Shown here: piece by piece, positions 29,001 to 38,200 of the stretch
Layout: each line of letters opens with the position of its first letter
Numbering within the stretch: the first letter of the stretch is position 1
NCBI RefSeq assembly: GCF_947495255.1
Contig: NZ_CANLYI010000005.1
Coordinates: 339,327-403,326, forward strand
Source: an uncultured Winogradskyella sp.
Lineage (GTDB): Bacteria; Bacteroidota; Bacteroidia; Flavobacteriales; Flavobacteriaceae
Reading direction: 5' to 3'
DNA: 64,000 bases
Notes under the pieces: generated by a model
The model's database searches: none
What the model saw: only the letters and a program-made list of their open reading frames with translations
What the model was told of the DNA's origin: nothing
Program-made: the position numbers and the translations under genes

Positions 29001-32000
29001 CAAGGACAGACATCAGTAATCAATACGTTAGATTTAGCTTATTATCCAACAGAAAGAGGTCCATATAATTTTGACCCAACAATAACTAATAACGTATTAA
29101 CTAATCCTGCTGAAAGTTGGGCAGGTATAACGAGACAAATTACATCTACCGATTTTGAGCAATCCAATGTAGAATATATAGAATTTTGGATACAAGATCC
29201 ATTTTTAGATAACCCAGCAAATACAGGAGGTAAATTATTTATAAACCTCGGTAATATTTCAGAAGATGTTTTAAAGGATGGTAGAAAACAATACGAAAAT
29301 GGTTTACCAGAAGATGGTGACGTTTCATCATTAATTCTACAACAACCTTTAACGTTAGAAAATCCTTATGTAGTACCTCAAAATCAATCATTGATTTACA
29401 CCTTTGATACTACAGGAGACCAAAGAACAAATCAAGATGTTGGTTACGATGGTTTTGATGATGCAGAAGAGGCTCAAATGTTACAGACACTTTATGGAGG
29501 AAATAACTTTGGAGAAGATCCTGCAAACGATAACTATTCTTACTACTTAAACGAAGAAGGCGGTATTTTTGAACGTTATAAAAAATATAATGGTTTAGAA
29601 GGCAATACACCAGATACGTTTACAGATACTAATAGAGGTTCTACAACTCAGCCAGATGTGGAAGATATAAACAGAGATAACACAATGAATACCATTGATA
29701 GTTATTTTGAATATGAAATAGACATTACACCTGCCAGTTTAACGGAAGATAATCCGTACATCTTTGATGTAAAAGGAGGTCCAGGCGAACCCATAAGTGT
29801 TACACTTCCAAATGGAGATGTAAGGACTGATGTGAAGTGGTATCAGTTTAGAATTCCTATTGCAGATAGTGATATACGTGAAGCAATAGGTGGTATTTCA
29901 GATATTCGTTCTATTCGTTTTGCGCGTATGCATTTATCTGATTTTACACAGAATACAGTTTTACGTTTTGCATCATTAGATTTAGTGCGTAGTGATTGGA
30001 GACGTTATTCGCTGCCATTAGATGATGAGACTATTACAGAACATGAAAACGACCTAACCGAATTTAATGTTGGTATTGTTGGTATACAAGAAAATAATGG
30101 CTCATACGAAACACCTCCAGGAGTAGAAAGAGAAGAGCTAAATAATAACAATAGTATAATTAGACAAAATGAACAATCTTTAGTTCTGCAAGCTTGTGAT
30201 TTAGAAGTTGAAGATTACAGAGGTGTTTATAAAAATATTAATTTAGATATGCGTCAGTACAAACGTTTACGAATGTTTTTACACGCAGAAGCTCAAGATG
30301 GAGAAGCATTAGATATAGGAGAAATGACTGCTTTTATACGAATGGGTAATGATTTAACTGAGAATTTTTATCAGGTTGAAGTCCCATTATTACCATCAGA
30401 TTTTGCAGAAGGCACTGGAGCAGAACAGCTTTGGCCAGATGAAAATGAGATTAATATTTCCTTAGAAGCGTTTCAACAAATAAAGTCTAAAGGTATTTTT
30501 GACCAAACGTTGTCTAATGAAGACCCAACATTTTATAATGTTATTGATGGTGAAGTAAGTGAAAATGCAGTAGATGAATTTGGTACGGTTGCAATTGGTC
30601 AGCAACGTGTTGCGATAAAAGGTAATCCTAATTTTGGAGATATTAGAGTCCTGATGGTTGGTGTTAAAAACAGCAATACAACAGAAAGTGTTTGTGGTGA
30701 GGTTTGGTTTAACGAATTAAGAATGTCTGGTCTAGAAAACGAAGGTGGTTGGGCTGCTGTTGTTAGCATGGATACAAACTTTGCAGATTTTGCAGATATT
30801 AGCGCAACGGGAAGCAGAAGCACAATTGGGTTTGGAGGTATAGAACAAGGGCCAAATGAAAGAAGCTTAGAAGATGTACAGTCCTATGATGTTGTAACTA
30901 ATGTACAATTAGGGCAATTATTACCAAAAAAATGGGGAGTACAGATTCCGTTTAATTATGCGCAAAGTGAAGAATTGGTAACACCAAAATTCGACCAATA
31001 TTATAATGACCTTACATTAGATTCTCGCATAGATGCAGCAGAAACTAGCGCAGACGAAGATCGTATTAGAGAACAATCGGAAGATTATACCAAACGAAAG
31101 AGTATAAACTTTATTGGTGTTAGAAAGCAAAAAGCAGCCGAATCTGAAAAGCACTTTTACGATGTAGAAAACCTAACATTAAACTATTCTTATAATAAAG
31201 TAGAGCATAGGGATTTTGAAATTGAAAACGCATTAGATCAAACAGTGAGAGCTGGTGCCAATTATAATTATGCTTTTGAGCCTGTAAAATTTGAACCATT
31301 TAAAAAGAATGATTCACTGTTTACTGGAAAAAACTGGAAGATTTTAAAAGATTTTAACCTTAATTTATTACCATCTTCTTTTTCAGTTAATACAGATATT
31401 AATAGACAGTTTAGTAAACAAAAATTTAGAGAAGTAGAGTTAGGTGGTAGTAATATTGGTATAGAAGAATTGTTTAGGAGAAATTATACATTCGATTTTC
31501 AGTATGCTATAAATTATAACATTACAGATGCATTGAGTTTAAACTTTTCTGCAGCGAATACAAATATTGTTCGTAATTACTTTATTGATGATCGTATTAG
31601 TGGTCTACAAGATCCAGAATTAGATGTTTGGGATGGTTTCTTTGATTTTGGAGACCCTAATTATCAAACACAACAGCTACAAGTTAATTACGAAATACCA
31701 CTGTATAAGATTCCAGCGTTAAGTTTTTTAAGAGCAACGTATTCTTATAATGGTTCATTTCAATGGCAAAAAGGATCTGATTTAAACGAAGGATTAGAAG
31801 TAGAGGATCCAGACAATCCAGGGGTTTATAATACTTATAATTTAGGGCATTCTATTCAGAACTCTAATACCCATAATATTAACTCTACACTTAATATGGA
31901 AACCTTATACAAAACTGTAGGTTTAGTTAGAAAAGGAAAAAAGCGAAGTAGAGGGCGTACTAGAGCAGTAAGTACAAAAGGGCGTTCTGCAACACCAAAT

Positions 32001-33458
32001 AAATCTATAGCTGATAAAGATAAAACTAAAGATCCAAATAAACTAAGTACAGGTAAAAAGGCATATAACACGTTTGTAGATGTTGTTACTATGGTAAAAC
32101 GTATTCAGCTAGGTTATACAGAAAATAACGGAACTTTTCTTCCTGGATATATGCAAACACCAGGTTTCGTTGGTACTTTAAAACCAACTATAGGTTATAC
32201 TTTTGGTAGTCAGCAAAATATTAGAGACCTAGCAGCAAGAAATGGTTGGTTAACTGTATTTCCGGATTTAAACCAACAATATACTGAAGTAAAAAACACA
32301 TCGCTTGTATATTCTGCCAATATAGAGCCTATGAGAGATTTAAAAATTGATCTTACAGGTAACAGAACATTTGCAGAAAATATGTCTGAAAGTTTTCAGG
32401 CAATTGATGATGACTTAGATGGTTTAAGTGATAGGTACGAGGATTTAATCACAAACTCCTTTGGTAACTTTAATATCTCTACAGCATTAATAAAAACAGC
32501 CTTTAATACAAGTGATGAAAATCAATCAGAAACTTTTGATGATTTTAGATCTAACAGGTTAGTTATAGCAAATCGTTTGGCAAAAGAGTTTTATGGAGAT
32601 ACACCATATGCCACAGATGCTGAAGGTTACCCAGAAGGTTTCGGAAAAAATAGTCAACGTGTATTATTGCCAGCATTTTTATCTGCGTACCAAGGTACAG
32701 ATCCAGATAAAGTAACTACAAGTGCTTTTAGAGATGTGCCAATTCCAAACTGGACTTTAAAGTATACTGGTTTAATGAAAATTCCATGGTTTAAAAAGAC
32801 CTTTAGACGATTTTCTATTCAGCATGGTTACAGGTCTAGTTATACTATTAATCAATTCAGAACTAACTTAGATTTAGTGACAGAAGACTTAATTCCTGGT
32901 CTAGCTTATGGTGATCAGTCTCCTGATGTTATCGATCAAGCTGGTAATTATAAAAATGAAACGCTTTACAGTAACATTAACTTAGAAGAGCAGTTTAGTC
33001 CTTTAATGCGTTTAGATTTTGAAATGAAAAATTCTATTAAGGTTTTAGCAGAGATAAAAACAGATAGAATGTTATCATTAAGTTTTGATAATAATTTAAT
33101 GACTGAGATACAAGGTAAAGAATACACGCTTGGTCTAGGATACCGATTTAAAGATTTAAGAATTAGATCACAACTTGCAGGTCCAAAGCAAATTATTGTA
33201 AGTGATTTAAATATGCGTGCAGATATTTCGGTAAGAGATAATAAAACGATTATTAGGTATTTAGATTTAGAAAATAATCAGATTACAGCAGGTCAAACTA
33301 TTTGGGGATTAAAGTATACCGCAGATTATGCATTTAGTAAAAACCTAACCGGAATTTTCTACTTTGATTATACGTTCTCAGATTTTGCAATTTCAACATC
33401 GTTCCCACAAACCTCTTTAAGATCAGGAATTACATTACGATATAATTTTGGAAATTAA
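26094..33458 (+). CDS. sprA: SprA/Sov, giant outer membrane translocon of the type IX secretion system
   Basis: Forms the very large outer-membrane barrel through which T9SS cargo passes; needed for gliding in Flavobacterium. The 2454-residue product begins with a signal peptide (LVMLIGNSLLAQ). Recognisable SprA segments are VNSGLFESIFGGNTINVIPQG, LSLLGKVGTRLQVTANYDTEA, GEFAYLLPGAASGADFNGEA (with the conserved YIDDFEGTQ), VCGEVWFNELRMSGLENEGG and a barrel-type end (TLRYNFGN). Length matches flavobacterial SprA (about 2400). It overlaps ruvA by 1 base. The two large T9SS-type proteins at the right end of the window are probable clients. Confidence 0.96.
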   Translation: MQLNKTNHNYALSYRFYCVLALVMLIGNSLLAQETQPETEQDSTITTFSFGKLNMPNPNSIVSKYEYDPILDRYVYTEKIGNFNINYPLILTAEEFQKLVLEEKLKAYYKKMADAKAGQKEGAEEDQKNLLPEFYVNSGLFESIFGGNTINVIPQGSVEVDLGVLFSKQDNPSFSPRNRTNFTFDFDQRISLSLLGKVGTRLQVTANYDTEATFDFQQVVKLEYTPTEDDIIRKIEVGNVNMPLNSSLITGAQSLFGVKTELQFGKTRVTAVFSEQQSQAKSVVAEGGGTVEEFEFYARDYDENRHFFLAQYFKETYDKSLLQYPFIDNQGLQITRIELWVTNRNNQTENVRNIVAFQDLGESSAENIGLEPLPAGFINNPGAKPNNKNNDFDPTSIGVGGSQLTDLVRNITSVENGINVSVNEGYDYGKLESARKLTEGQEYILNSELGYVSLNQRLLNDEVLAVAFQYTLGGEVFQVGEFANDGVDATTVSDTSGTQVVNNQSLVLKMLKSAVTSVEQPIWGLMMKNIYDTGAFQLSEEDFKLNIFYTEASSVNYINPVEGTTFPTFDNNTVYSGDDSEINETPLIRLFHLDRLNYNNDPQERGDGFFDYVEGTTVLSQNGKIIFTKAEPFGRYLFDVLDDDGNPNNNEADYDDVTNTESGYNENQKKYVYDILYKSTKTAALDEAEKNKFQIKGRFKSSGGDSGIPIGAFNVPRGSVRVTAGGRQLVEGVDYTVNYQLGRVEILDEALKASNTPINVSVENNAVFGQQTKRFTGVNVEHQFDENFVLGATLLNLSERPITQKANYNSEPINNTIFGFNGNYSTEVPFLTRLVNKLPNIDTDVPSNLSVRGEFAYLLPGAASGADFNGEATAYIDDFEGTQGAIDLLSPLSWSLASRPLTVNGVGENDISNKQGIENGFGRALLNWYTIDPIFFSAQRPSGMTDDDVSDIYTRRVFIEEIFPDQDIVQGQTSVINTLDLAYYPTERGPYNFDPTITNNVLTNPAESWAGITRQITSTDFEQSNVEYIEFWIQDPFLDNPANTGGKLFINLGNISEDVLKDGRKQYENGLPEDGDVSSLILQQPLTLENPYVVPQNQSLIYTFDTTGDQRTNQDVGYDGFDDAEEAQMLQTLYGGNNFGEDPANDNYSYYLNEEGGIFERYKKYNGLEGNTPDTFTDTNRGSTTQPDVEDINRDNTMNTIDSYFEYEIDITPASLTEDNPYIFDVKGGPGEPISVTLPNGDVRTDVKWYQFRIPIADSDIREAIGGISDIRSIRFARMHLSDFTQNTVLRFASLDLVRSDWRRYSLPLDDETITEHENDLTEFNVGIVGIQENNGSYETPPGVEREELNNNNSIIRQNEQSLVLQACDLEVEDYRGVYKNINLDMRQYKRLRMFLHAEAQDGEALDIGEMTAFIRMGNDLTENFYQVEVPLLPSDFAEGTGAEQLWPDENEINISLEAFQQIKSKGIFDQTLSNEDPTFYNVIDGEVSENAVDEFGTVAIGQQRVAIKGNPNFGDIRVLMVGVKNSNTTESVCGEVWFNELRMSGLENEGGWAAVVSMDTNFADFADISATGSRSTIGFGGIEQGPNERSLEDVQSYDVVTNVQLGQLLPKKWGVQIPFNYAQSEELVTPKFDQYYNDLTLDSRIDAAETSADEDRIREQSEDYTKRKSINFIGVRKQKAAESEKHFYDVENLTLNYSYNKVEHRDFEIENALDQTVRAGANYNYAFEPVKFEPFKKNDSLFTGKNWKILKDFNLNLLPSSFSVNTDINRQFSKQKFREVELGGSNIGIEELFRRNYTFDFQYAINYNITDALSLNFSAANTNIVRNYFIDDRISGLQDPELDVWDGFFDFGDPNYQTQQLQVNYEIPLYKIPALSFLRATYSYNGSFQWQKGSDLNEGLEVEDPDNPGVYNTYNLGHSIQNSNTHNINSTLNMETLYKTVGLVRKGKKRSRGRTRAVSTKGRSATPNKSIADKDKTKDPNKLSTGKKAYNTFVDVVTMVKRIQLGYTENNGTFLPGYMQTPGFVGTLKPTIGYTFGSQQNIRDLAARNGWLTVFPDLNQQYTEVKNTSLVYSANIEPMRDLKIDLTGNRTFAENMSESFQAIDDDLDGLSDRYEDLITNSFGNFNISTALIKTAFNTSDENQSETFDDFRSNRLVIANRLAKEFYGDTPYATDAEGYPEGFGKNSQRVLLPAFLSAYQGTDPDKVTTSAFRDVPIPNWTLKYTGLMKIPWFKKTFRRFSIQHGYRSSYTINQFRTNLDLVTEDLIPGLAYGDQSPDVIDQAGNYKNETLYSNINLEEQFSPLMRLDFEMKNSIKVLAEIKTDRMLSLSFDNNLMTEIQGKEYTLGLGYRFKDLRIRSQLAGPKQIIVSDLNMRADISVRDNKTIIRYLDLENNQITAGQTIWGLKYTADYAFSKNLTGIFYFDYTFSDFAISTSFPQTSLRSGITLRYNFGN

Positions 33459-33460
33459 AT

Positions 33461-33491
33461 TTGAATTGAAAGTATTAAAAATTTACATTTG
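33461..33491 (+). promoter_or_regulatory. Predicted promoter for gcvH
   Basis: TTG at 33461-33463 and TACATTTG (TAnnTTTG) at 33484-33491, with a 20-bp spacer, match the Bacteroidota housekeeping promoter. The -7 box ends 27 bp before the gcvH ATG and lies just after the sprA stop. Confidence 0.55.
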
Positions 33492-33518
33492 TTGGATTAA
33501 TTATATAATAGAATAAAA

Positions 33519-33899
33519 ATGAATATACCATCAGAATTAAAATATACAAAAGACCACGAGTGGGTTAAAATTGAAGGCGACGTCGCTACAATAGGTATTA
33601 CGGATTTTGCACAAAGCGAATTAGGTGATATAGTTTATGTAGAAGTTGATACTTTAGATGAAACTTTAGATATTGAAGAAGTGTTTGGTACTGTTGAAGC
33701 TGTAAAAACGGTTTCAGATTTATTTTTACCACTGTCAGGTGAAATTATAGAATTTAATGAAGGTTTAGAGGATGAACCAGAAAATGTAAATTCTGATCCT
33801 TATGGAAATGGTTGGATGATAAAATTAAAATTTTCTGATGCTTCACAAGTAGATGGCTTATTATCTGCAGATGCTTATAAAGCATTAATTAGTGGTTAA
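33519..33899 (+). CDS. gcvH: Glycine cleavage system H protein
   Basis: Small lipoyl carrier that shuttles the aminomethyl group between the P, T and L proteins of glycine cleavage. The 126-residue product has the typical [15 protein letters not shown] start, the [17 protein letters not shown] segment and the lipoylated Lys63 in [11 protein letters not shown], and ends with the usual [14 protein letters not shown]. Full length. The stop overlaps the next gene by 8 bp. Confidence 0.97.
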   Translation: MNIPSELKYTKDHEWVKIEGDVATIGITDFAQSELGDIVYVEVDTLDETLDIEEVFGTVEAVKTVSDLFLPLSGEIIEFNEGLEDEPENVNSDPYGNGWMIKLKFSDASQVDGLLSADAYKALISG

Positions 33900-34254
33900 A
33901 AAAATACTATTACCTGTGTCAATAATATATACATTGGCATTAATCATTGCGAGTTTAATAACATTAAATGGAGTGCCGAGTTTAGGGTCGTCTTTTGATG
34001 ATAAAATTTATCACATAGTCGCATATATAGGTTTAGCATTTTTATGGGCTTCTTGTTTTAAGCCCTTTGAAACAAAGTATATACCTTTTCTTGTGTTTTT
34101 TTTATCAGCTTTTCTTGGGTTTATATTAGAGTTACTTCAATACTTTGTTAATCCTAATAGAATGTATGATACCTACGATTTAATTGCAAACAGTATTGGA
34201 GCAATTTTTGGTACGTTAATTGCAACACAAATAAATGTATATAAATTAAAATAA
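33892..34254 (+). CDS. VanZ-like family membrane protein
   Basis: The 120-residue product has about four membrane segments and VanZ-like features: [18 protein letters not shown] after helix 1, FILELLQYF and [18 protein letters not shown]. Function is unknown for this group. The start appears to be GTG at 33892, inside the last codons of gcvH; no in-frame ATG exists early enough to keep the first membrane helix. This overlap suggests coupled translation with gcvH. Confidence 0.85.
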   Translation: MVKKILLPVSIIYTLALIIASLITLNGVPSLGSSFDDKIYHIVAYIGLAFLWASCFKPFETKYIPFLVFFLSAFLGFILELLQYFVNPNRMYDTYDLIANSIGAIFGTLIATQINVYKLK

Positions 34255-34257
34255 CAT

Positions 34258-34274
34258 AAAGCCTTGCTTTTTTT
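34258..34274 (+). terminator. Weak intrinsic terminator after the vanZ-like gene
   Basis: A short stem aaagc/gcttt (34258-34262 with 34266-34270) around a 3-nt loop is followed by a T run. The stem is only 5 bp, so termination may be partial. Confidence 0.35.
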
Positions 34275-34319
34275 ACTATTATTTATTTAAATTAGCGATG
34301 TTATAAAAATTAAAACACT

Positions 34320-35048
34320 ATGGAACTTAAAAAAAATCCGAAATCGGACGTCAGTCGTAACAGCTCGTTATACTTTGCTGTTGGTCTTGCGTTAATGCTT
34401 GGCATTACGTATATGGCGATCAATTATAAAACGTATGATAAAAGTGATATTGTAGCTGAATCTCTTAATTTAGATGATGAATTAGAGGAAGAAGTACCAG
34501 TTACGGAACAAATTGCGACGCCACCACCTCCACCACCACCACCACCTGCAGCTCCAGAAGTGATTGAGGTTGTAGAAGATGAAGTTGAGGTTGAGGAAAC
34601 TGTAATTGAATCAACTGAAACAGAAATGGAAACAGAAATTGTTGAAATTGAAGAAGTAGAGGTTGTAGAAGTAGAAGAAGATATTGAAGTTCCTTTTAAC
34701 GTAATTGAAAACGTTGCTGTTTTTCCAGGTTGTGAAAAAAAGAAAGGAAATGCTGCTAAAAAAGAATGTATGAACGAAAAGGTGAATAAGTTCATCGGTA
34801 AAAAGTTTAATACAGATTTAGCAAGTGATTTAGGTTTGCCTCCAGGAAAAAAGAGAATATTTGTACAGTTTAAAGTAGATAAATCAGGAAACATTTCTAG
34901 TATTGTTGCTCGTGGTCCTCACCCAGGATTAGAAAAAGAAGCAAAACGAGTTATCAGTCAATTACCTAAAATGAAGCCAGGAAAGCAAAGAGGAAAAGCA
35001 GTGGTTATGCCATTCTCAATTCCAATTGTATTCCAAGTACAAGACTAA
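34320..35048 (+). CDS. TonB-family energy transducer (first of two)
   Basis: The 242-residue product has one N-terminal membrane helix (about residues 19-37), a run of nine prolines near residues 63-71, a long acidic Glu/Val-rich spacer, and a TonB C-terminal domain (about residues 128-241). The domain starts VFPGCEKKKGNAAKKEC and ends MPFSIPIVFQV. It would span the periplasm and energise TonB-dependent receptors using an inner-membrane motor that is not encoded here. A Cys pair with 11 residues between, at the start of the domain, is shared with the next gene and, with 10 between, with the remB-like gene. A strong terminator follows. Confidence 0.9.
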   Translation: MELKKNPKSDVSRNSSLYFAVGLALMLGITYMAINYKTYDKSDIVAESLNLDDELEEEVPVTEQIATPPPPPPPPPAAPEVIEVVEDEVEVEETVIESTETEMETEIVEIEEVEVVEVEEDIEVPFNVIENVAVFPGCEKKKGNAAKKECMNEKVNKFIGKKFNTDLASDLGLPPGKKRIFVQFKVDKSGNISSIVARGPHPGLEKEAKRVISQLPKMKPGKQRGKAVVMPFSIPIVFQVQD

Positions 35049-35072
35049 GAAGTATATTTTTTATACCATATA

Positions 35073-35106
35073 AAAATCCCGTTCAAAATTAATTGAACGG
35101 GATTTT
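35073..35106 (+). terminator. Intrinsic terminator between the two tonB-like genes
   Basis: A perfect 14-bp stem, 35073-35086 (aaaatcccgttcaa) with 35093-35106 (ttgaacgggatttt), and a 6-nt loop. The A-rich left and T-rich right ends could allow action in both directions. Confidence 0.85.
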
Positions 35107-35163
35107 CGTTTTGGTATGCTTATTGTGACTTTGACATAATATTAACATTTAAATAATAGTATT

Positions 35164-35958
35164 ATGAAAAATTCTAAAAAAGACTTCGGTTTTGCTGGTC
35201 AGAGCACTACAGAAGCAAAGAAACCACAAAAGCACGATGCAAATTTACAAAAAAACTCAACCCTTTATTTCCAAATTGGGTTGATACTTTGTTTATTGGG
35301 TACTTATGCACTTTTCGAAATGCAGTTCCAAGAAAAAAAAATCAATATCATTGAGGACGATATAGCTCAAGTCGATCCAGTTCTTATTGATTATGTACCA
35401 CCTTTTATTGAAGAGGTTATTAAACCAAAAGCACCAGAGCCAACACCAAGTATTGAAATAATAGATAAGGTTAAGGTTGTGAAAAATGATCACCCTGAAA
35501 TTAAAACTATTATTAAAGCACCAGATGAGCCAGTAGTTTCTACGCAGCCTGCTAAGATTGGAGATATTGATGTTATTGAAGAACCTACAGATTTAGAGCC
35601 TATTCCTTTTGTAGCTATTGAAAAAGTTCCAGTTTATCCAGGATGTGAGAAATACACCACTAACAACAAGCGTAAAAAATGTATGTCAGAAAGAATTACA
35701 AAATTAATCAACAATAAATTTAATACAAATATTGGTTATAAGTATGGTCTTTCTGGAAGACAAAGAATTCATACGCAATTTACTATTGATAAAAACGGAA
35801 ATATTACGGATATAAAAATCAAAGGGCCTCATTCTGCATTAGAGAAAGAAGCTAACCGAGTAATCAATAAAATACCTAAAATGCAACCAGGTTTGCAACG
35901 CGAGGAACCAGTAGGAGTTATCTATACATTACCAATTATGTTTGAAATTAGAAACTAA
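35164..35958 (+). CDS. TonB-family energy transducer (second of two)
   Basis: Paralogue of the preceding gene, 264 residues. It has a membrane helix at about residues 38-55 (LYFQIGLILCLLGTYALF), a Pro/Glu/Lys-rich periplasmic spacer without the polyproline run, and a TonB C-terminal domain from about residue 150 (VPVYPGCEKYTTNNKRKKC, then GNITDIKIKGPHSALEKEA, TLPIMFEIRN). It is flanked by terminators on both sides, so it is probably transcribed alone. Different spacers but similar end domains suggest the two transducers differ in reach or partner. Confidence 0.9.
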   Translation: MKNSKKDFGFAGQSTTEAKKPQKHDANLQKNSTLYFQIGLILCLLGTYALFEMQFQEKKINIIEDDIAQVDPVLIDYVPPFIEEVIKPKAPEPTPSIEIIDKVKVVKNDHPEIKTIIKAPDEPVVSTQPAKIGDIDVIEEPTDLEPIPFVAIEKVPVYPGCEKYTTNNKRKKCMSERITKLINNKFNTNIGYKYGLSGRQRIHTQFTIDKNGNITDIKIKGPHSALEKEANRVINKIPKMQPGLQREEPVGVIYTLPIMFEIRN

Positions 35959-35983
35959 TTCAAAATAGTTACTATCATATTAG

Positions 35984-36014
35984 AACCGTTATTATTGTTA
36001 TAACGGTTTTTTTT
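35984..36014 (+). terminator. Intrinsic terminator after the second tonB-like gene
   Basis: Stem 35984-35992 (aaccgttat) with 36000-36008 (ataacggtt), 7-nt loop, then a run of T to 36014. Confidence 0.85.
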
Positions 36015-36052
36015 ATGCACAGTTTGTCACTAAGGTTACTAAAAAAATTAAG

Positions 36053-36060
36053 TATCTTTC
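36053..36060 (+). promoter_or_regulatory. Possible -7 box of the remB-like gene
   Basis: TATCTTTC differs from TAnnTTTG by the last base and lies 22 bp before the ATG. A TTTG at 36023-36026 is 26 bp upstream, further than usual. A promoter is expected here because a terminator precedes it. Confidence 0.35.
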
Positions 36061-36082
36061 GCACATTAAAAATTAGTCCTTT

Positions 36083-38197
36083 ATGAAGCGCATTGTGCTA
36101 TTTGCTGTTCTACTAATGACCACTTTAGGTTATGCTCAAACGTTTTCTTCTTATGAAAAGCCTCCTGTGTTTAAAGCTTGTGATTCTGTAGCAGTAGATC
36201 AATTAAAGTCTTGCTTTAATTTTACGTTAAATACTTTCATTTATAAGAACTTTAAAGTACCTCAAGTTGTTGTAGACGAATCATACCAAGGAGATGTTCA
36301 GTTATTGTTTGAAGTTACCAATGAAGGTGAATTCAAAATTATATATGCTGATGCTATTTATGATGAATTAAAAACAGAAAGTAAACGTGTTTTCGATTTG
36401 CTTCCAAAAATAAGTCCGGCAACCTATAACGGCAATCCAACTTTTACACAATACAGCATAAGTATTGCTATTCCGTTAGCAGAGCCAAAAGAAGAACCGG
36501 TAAAGCAATTAGATGCTGAAGTCTTAACAGAAAATGACAGCCTAAATGCTACATTATCAGATGAGTTTAATCAACTTGAAAAAGAATTAAAACCTTACGA
36601 GAAATTAGAATATACGAGTCAATTAAATATACCATTTACGCACTCTTATTACGCACGTTTTGATGATGAAATGAATGCTATTGGTACAAACAGTCATACA
36701 GCTGCAAAACCTTTTGTTTATAGTGATGTTGCGCGATATTATGATATTCAAGCAGAAAAAGAGAGTTTAGCTAAGGATACGGATACGTGGTTAGGTAAAA
36801 AGATATTCAATGAGCATTTAGTAGAGGTTCAAGGAAAGGATTTTTGGTTTACGGTAGATCCTATATTAGATCTTCAAATAGGAAAAGATACAGATACTGA
36901 TGCAGATTTTAATTCTACTTGGAATAATACAAGAGGTATTAATATTCAAGCAGGTTTAGGTAAACGGTTTAATTTAACAGCTTCAGTTTATGAAAGTCAA
37001 GGACGTTTTGCAGAATATTTTAATCAATATGCAGAAAGCTTAAAGGCTTTTGGTCCGGATCCGGCTATTATTCCTGGTCGTGGTATAGCAAAGAGCTTTA
37101 AGGATGATGCTTATGATTATCCTGTTGCTGAGGCCTATTTATCATATACTCCAGCTGATTTTTTAAACGTTCAATTTGGGCATGGTAAGAATTTTATAGG
37201 TGATGGCTATCGTTCATTGTTGCAAAGTGATGTGGCAAGTCCTTATCCGTTTTTAAAAGTGAATGCTACATTCTGGAAAATTAAATATACTAGTACTTGG
37301 ATGTGGTTAAAGGATGTTAGACCAGAAGTTGTGGTTGATGATGCTTTTTTAACCAAGTATATGGCAAATCATTATTTAAGTTGGAATGTCAATAAACGTT
37401 TAAATATAGGTTTGTTTGAGTCTGTTATGTGGGCAGACACCAACGGAAGAGGTTTTGATGTTAATTACTTAAATCCAATAATTTTTTTTAGAGCAATAGA
37501 ATTTCAAACAGGGCAAGGTGCAGGTAATGCAATTTTGGGTTTAACCTCTAAATACAAATGGAATAATAAGGTAAACCTTTATGGTCAGTTTGTTTTAGAT
37601 GAATTTTCATTAAGTGATGTCAAAGCAGGAGATAAAAGTTGGAAAAATAAATTTGGTTTTCAATTAGGTGCAAAATATTTCAATGCATTTAAGGTTGATA
37701 ATTTATTACTTCAGGCGGAATACAATCAAGTTAGGCCTTATACGTATTCTCATAATACACAAATTTTAAATTATGGACATTTTAATCAACCAATGGCACA
37801 TCTTTGGGGAGCAAACTTTAGAGAGTTTGTATTGATTGGTCGTTATAATTATAAAAGATGGTTTGGTGATGCTAAAATGATTATAGGTCAACGTGGATTA
37901 GACTACAATACTGATGAAGATAGTTTTTCTTATGGAGGTGATATCTACAGAGACTATAATGACCGTAATGCAGACACAGGTATTCAAATAGGGCAAGGAA
38001 ATAAGACTAATAGCTTTATGGCAGAACTGCAAGCAGGTTATTTATTAAACCCTACAACTAACCTTAAAGTATTTACTAATATTATCTATAGAGATTACAA
38101 TCCAGATACAGTTAGTGCATCTACTGTACGTTCTGGTTCAGTTTGGTTTAGTCTTGGTGTAAGAACCGACTTGTTTAATTGGTATACCGATTTTTAG
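36083..38197 (+). CDS. remB: RemB-like gliding protein: TonB-CTD-like N-terminus plus Wzi-like outer membrane barrel
   Basis: The 704-residue product has a signal peptide (LLMTTLGYAQ). Residues about 25-135 resemble the TonB C-terminal domain of the two genes just upstream: PPVFKACDSVAVDQLKSC with a Cys pair (C33, C44), then VQLLFEVTNEGEFKIIYAD and a closing TQYSISIAIPL. The remaining ~470 residues look like a capsule-assembly/Wzi-type outer-membrane barrel (VQFGHGKNFIGDGYRSLLQS, FLKVNATFWKIKYTSTWMWL). The order sprA, gcvH, vanZ, tonB, remB is what I recall from Flavobacterium johnsoniae, where RemB is linked to gliding. The name therefore rests on family resemblance and gene order. Convergent with the hydrolase gene, 3-bp gap. 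Confidence 0.75.
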   Translation: MKRIVLFAVLLMTTLGYAQTFSSYEKPPVFKACDSVAVDQLKSCFNFTLNTFIYKNFKVPQVVVDESYQGDVQLLFEVTNEGEFKIIYADAIYDELKTESKRVFDLLPKISPATYNGNPTFTQYSISIAIPLAEPKEEPVKQLDAEVLTENDSLNATLSDEFNQLEKELKPYEKLEYTSQLNIPFTHSYYARFDDEMNAIGTNSHTAAKPFVYSDVARYYDIQAEKESLAKDTDTWLGKKIFNEHLVEVQGKDFWFTVDPILDLQIGKDTDTDADFNSTWNNTRGINIQAGLGKRFNLTASVYESQGRFAEYFNQYAESLKAFGPDPAIIPGRGIAKSFKDDAYDYPVAEAYLSYTPADFLNVQFGHGKNFIGDGYRSLLQSDVASPYPFLKVNATFWKIKYTSTWMWLKDVRPEVVVDDAFLTKYMANHYLSWNVNKRLNIGLFESVMWADTNGRGFDVNYLNPIIFFRAIEFQTGQGAGNAILGLTSKYKWNNKVNLYGQFVLDEFSLSDVKAGDKSWKNKFGFQLGAKYFNAFKVDNLLLQAEYNQVRPYTYSHNTQILNYGHFNQPMAHLWGANFREFVLIGRYNYKRWFGDAKMIIGQRGLDYNTDEDSFSYGGDIYRDYNDRNADTGIQIGQGNKTNSFMAELQAGYLLNPTTNLKVFTNIIYRDYNPDTVSASTVRSGSVWFSLGVRTDLFNWYTDF

Positions 38198-38200
38198 GAT

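Noticed and set aside
34424..34894. 156-codon open frame on the minus strand opposite the first tonB-like gene, rich in Ser, Thr and Gly
   Set aside because: It is the antisense of the Pro/Glu/Val-rich spacer; low complexity and no start signal make it a shadow frame.
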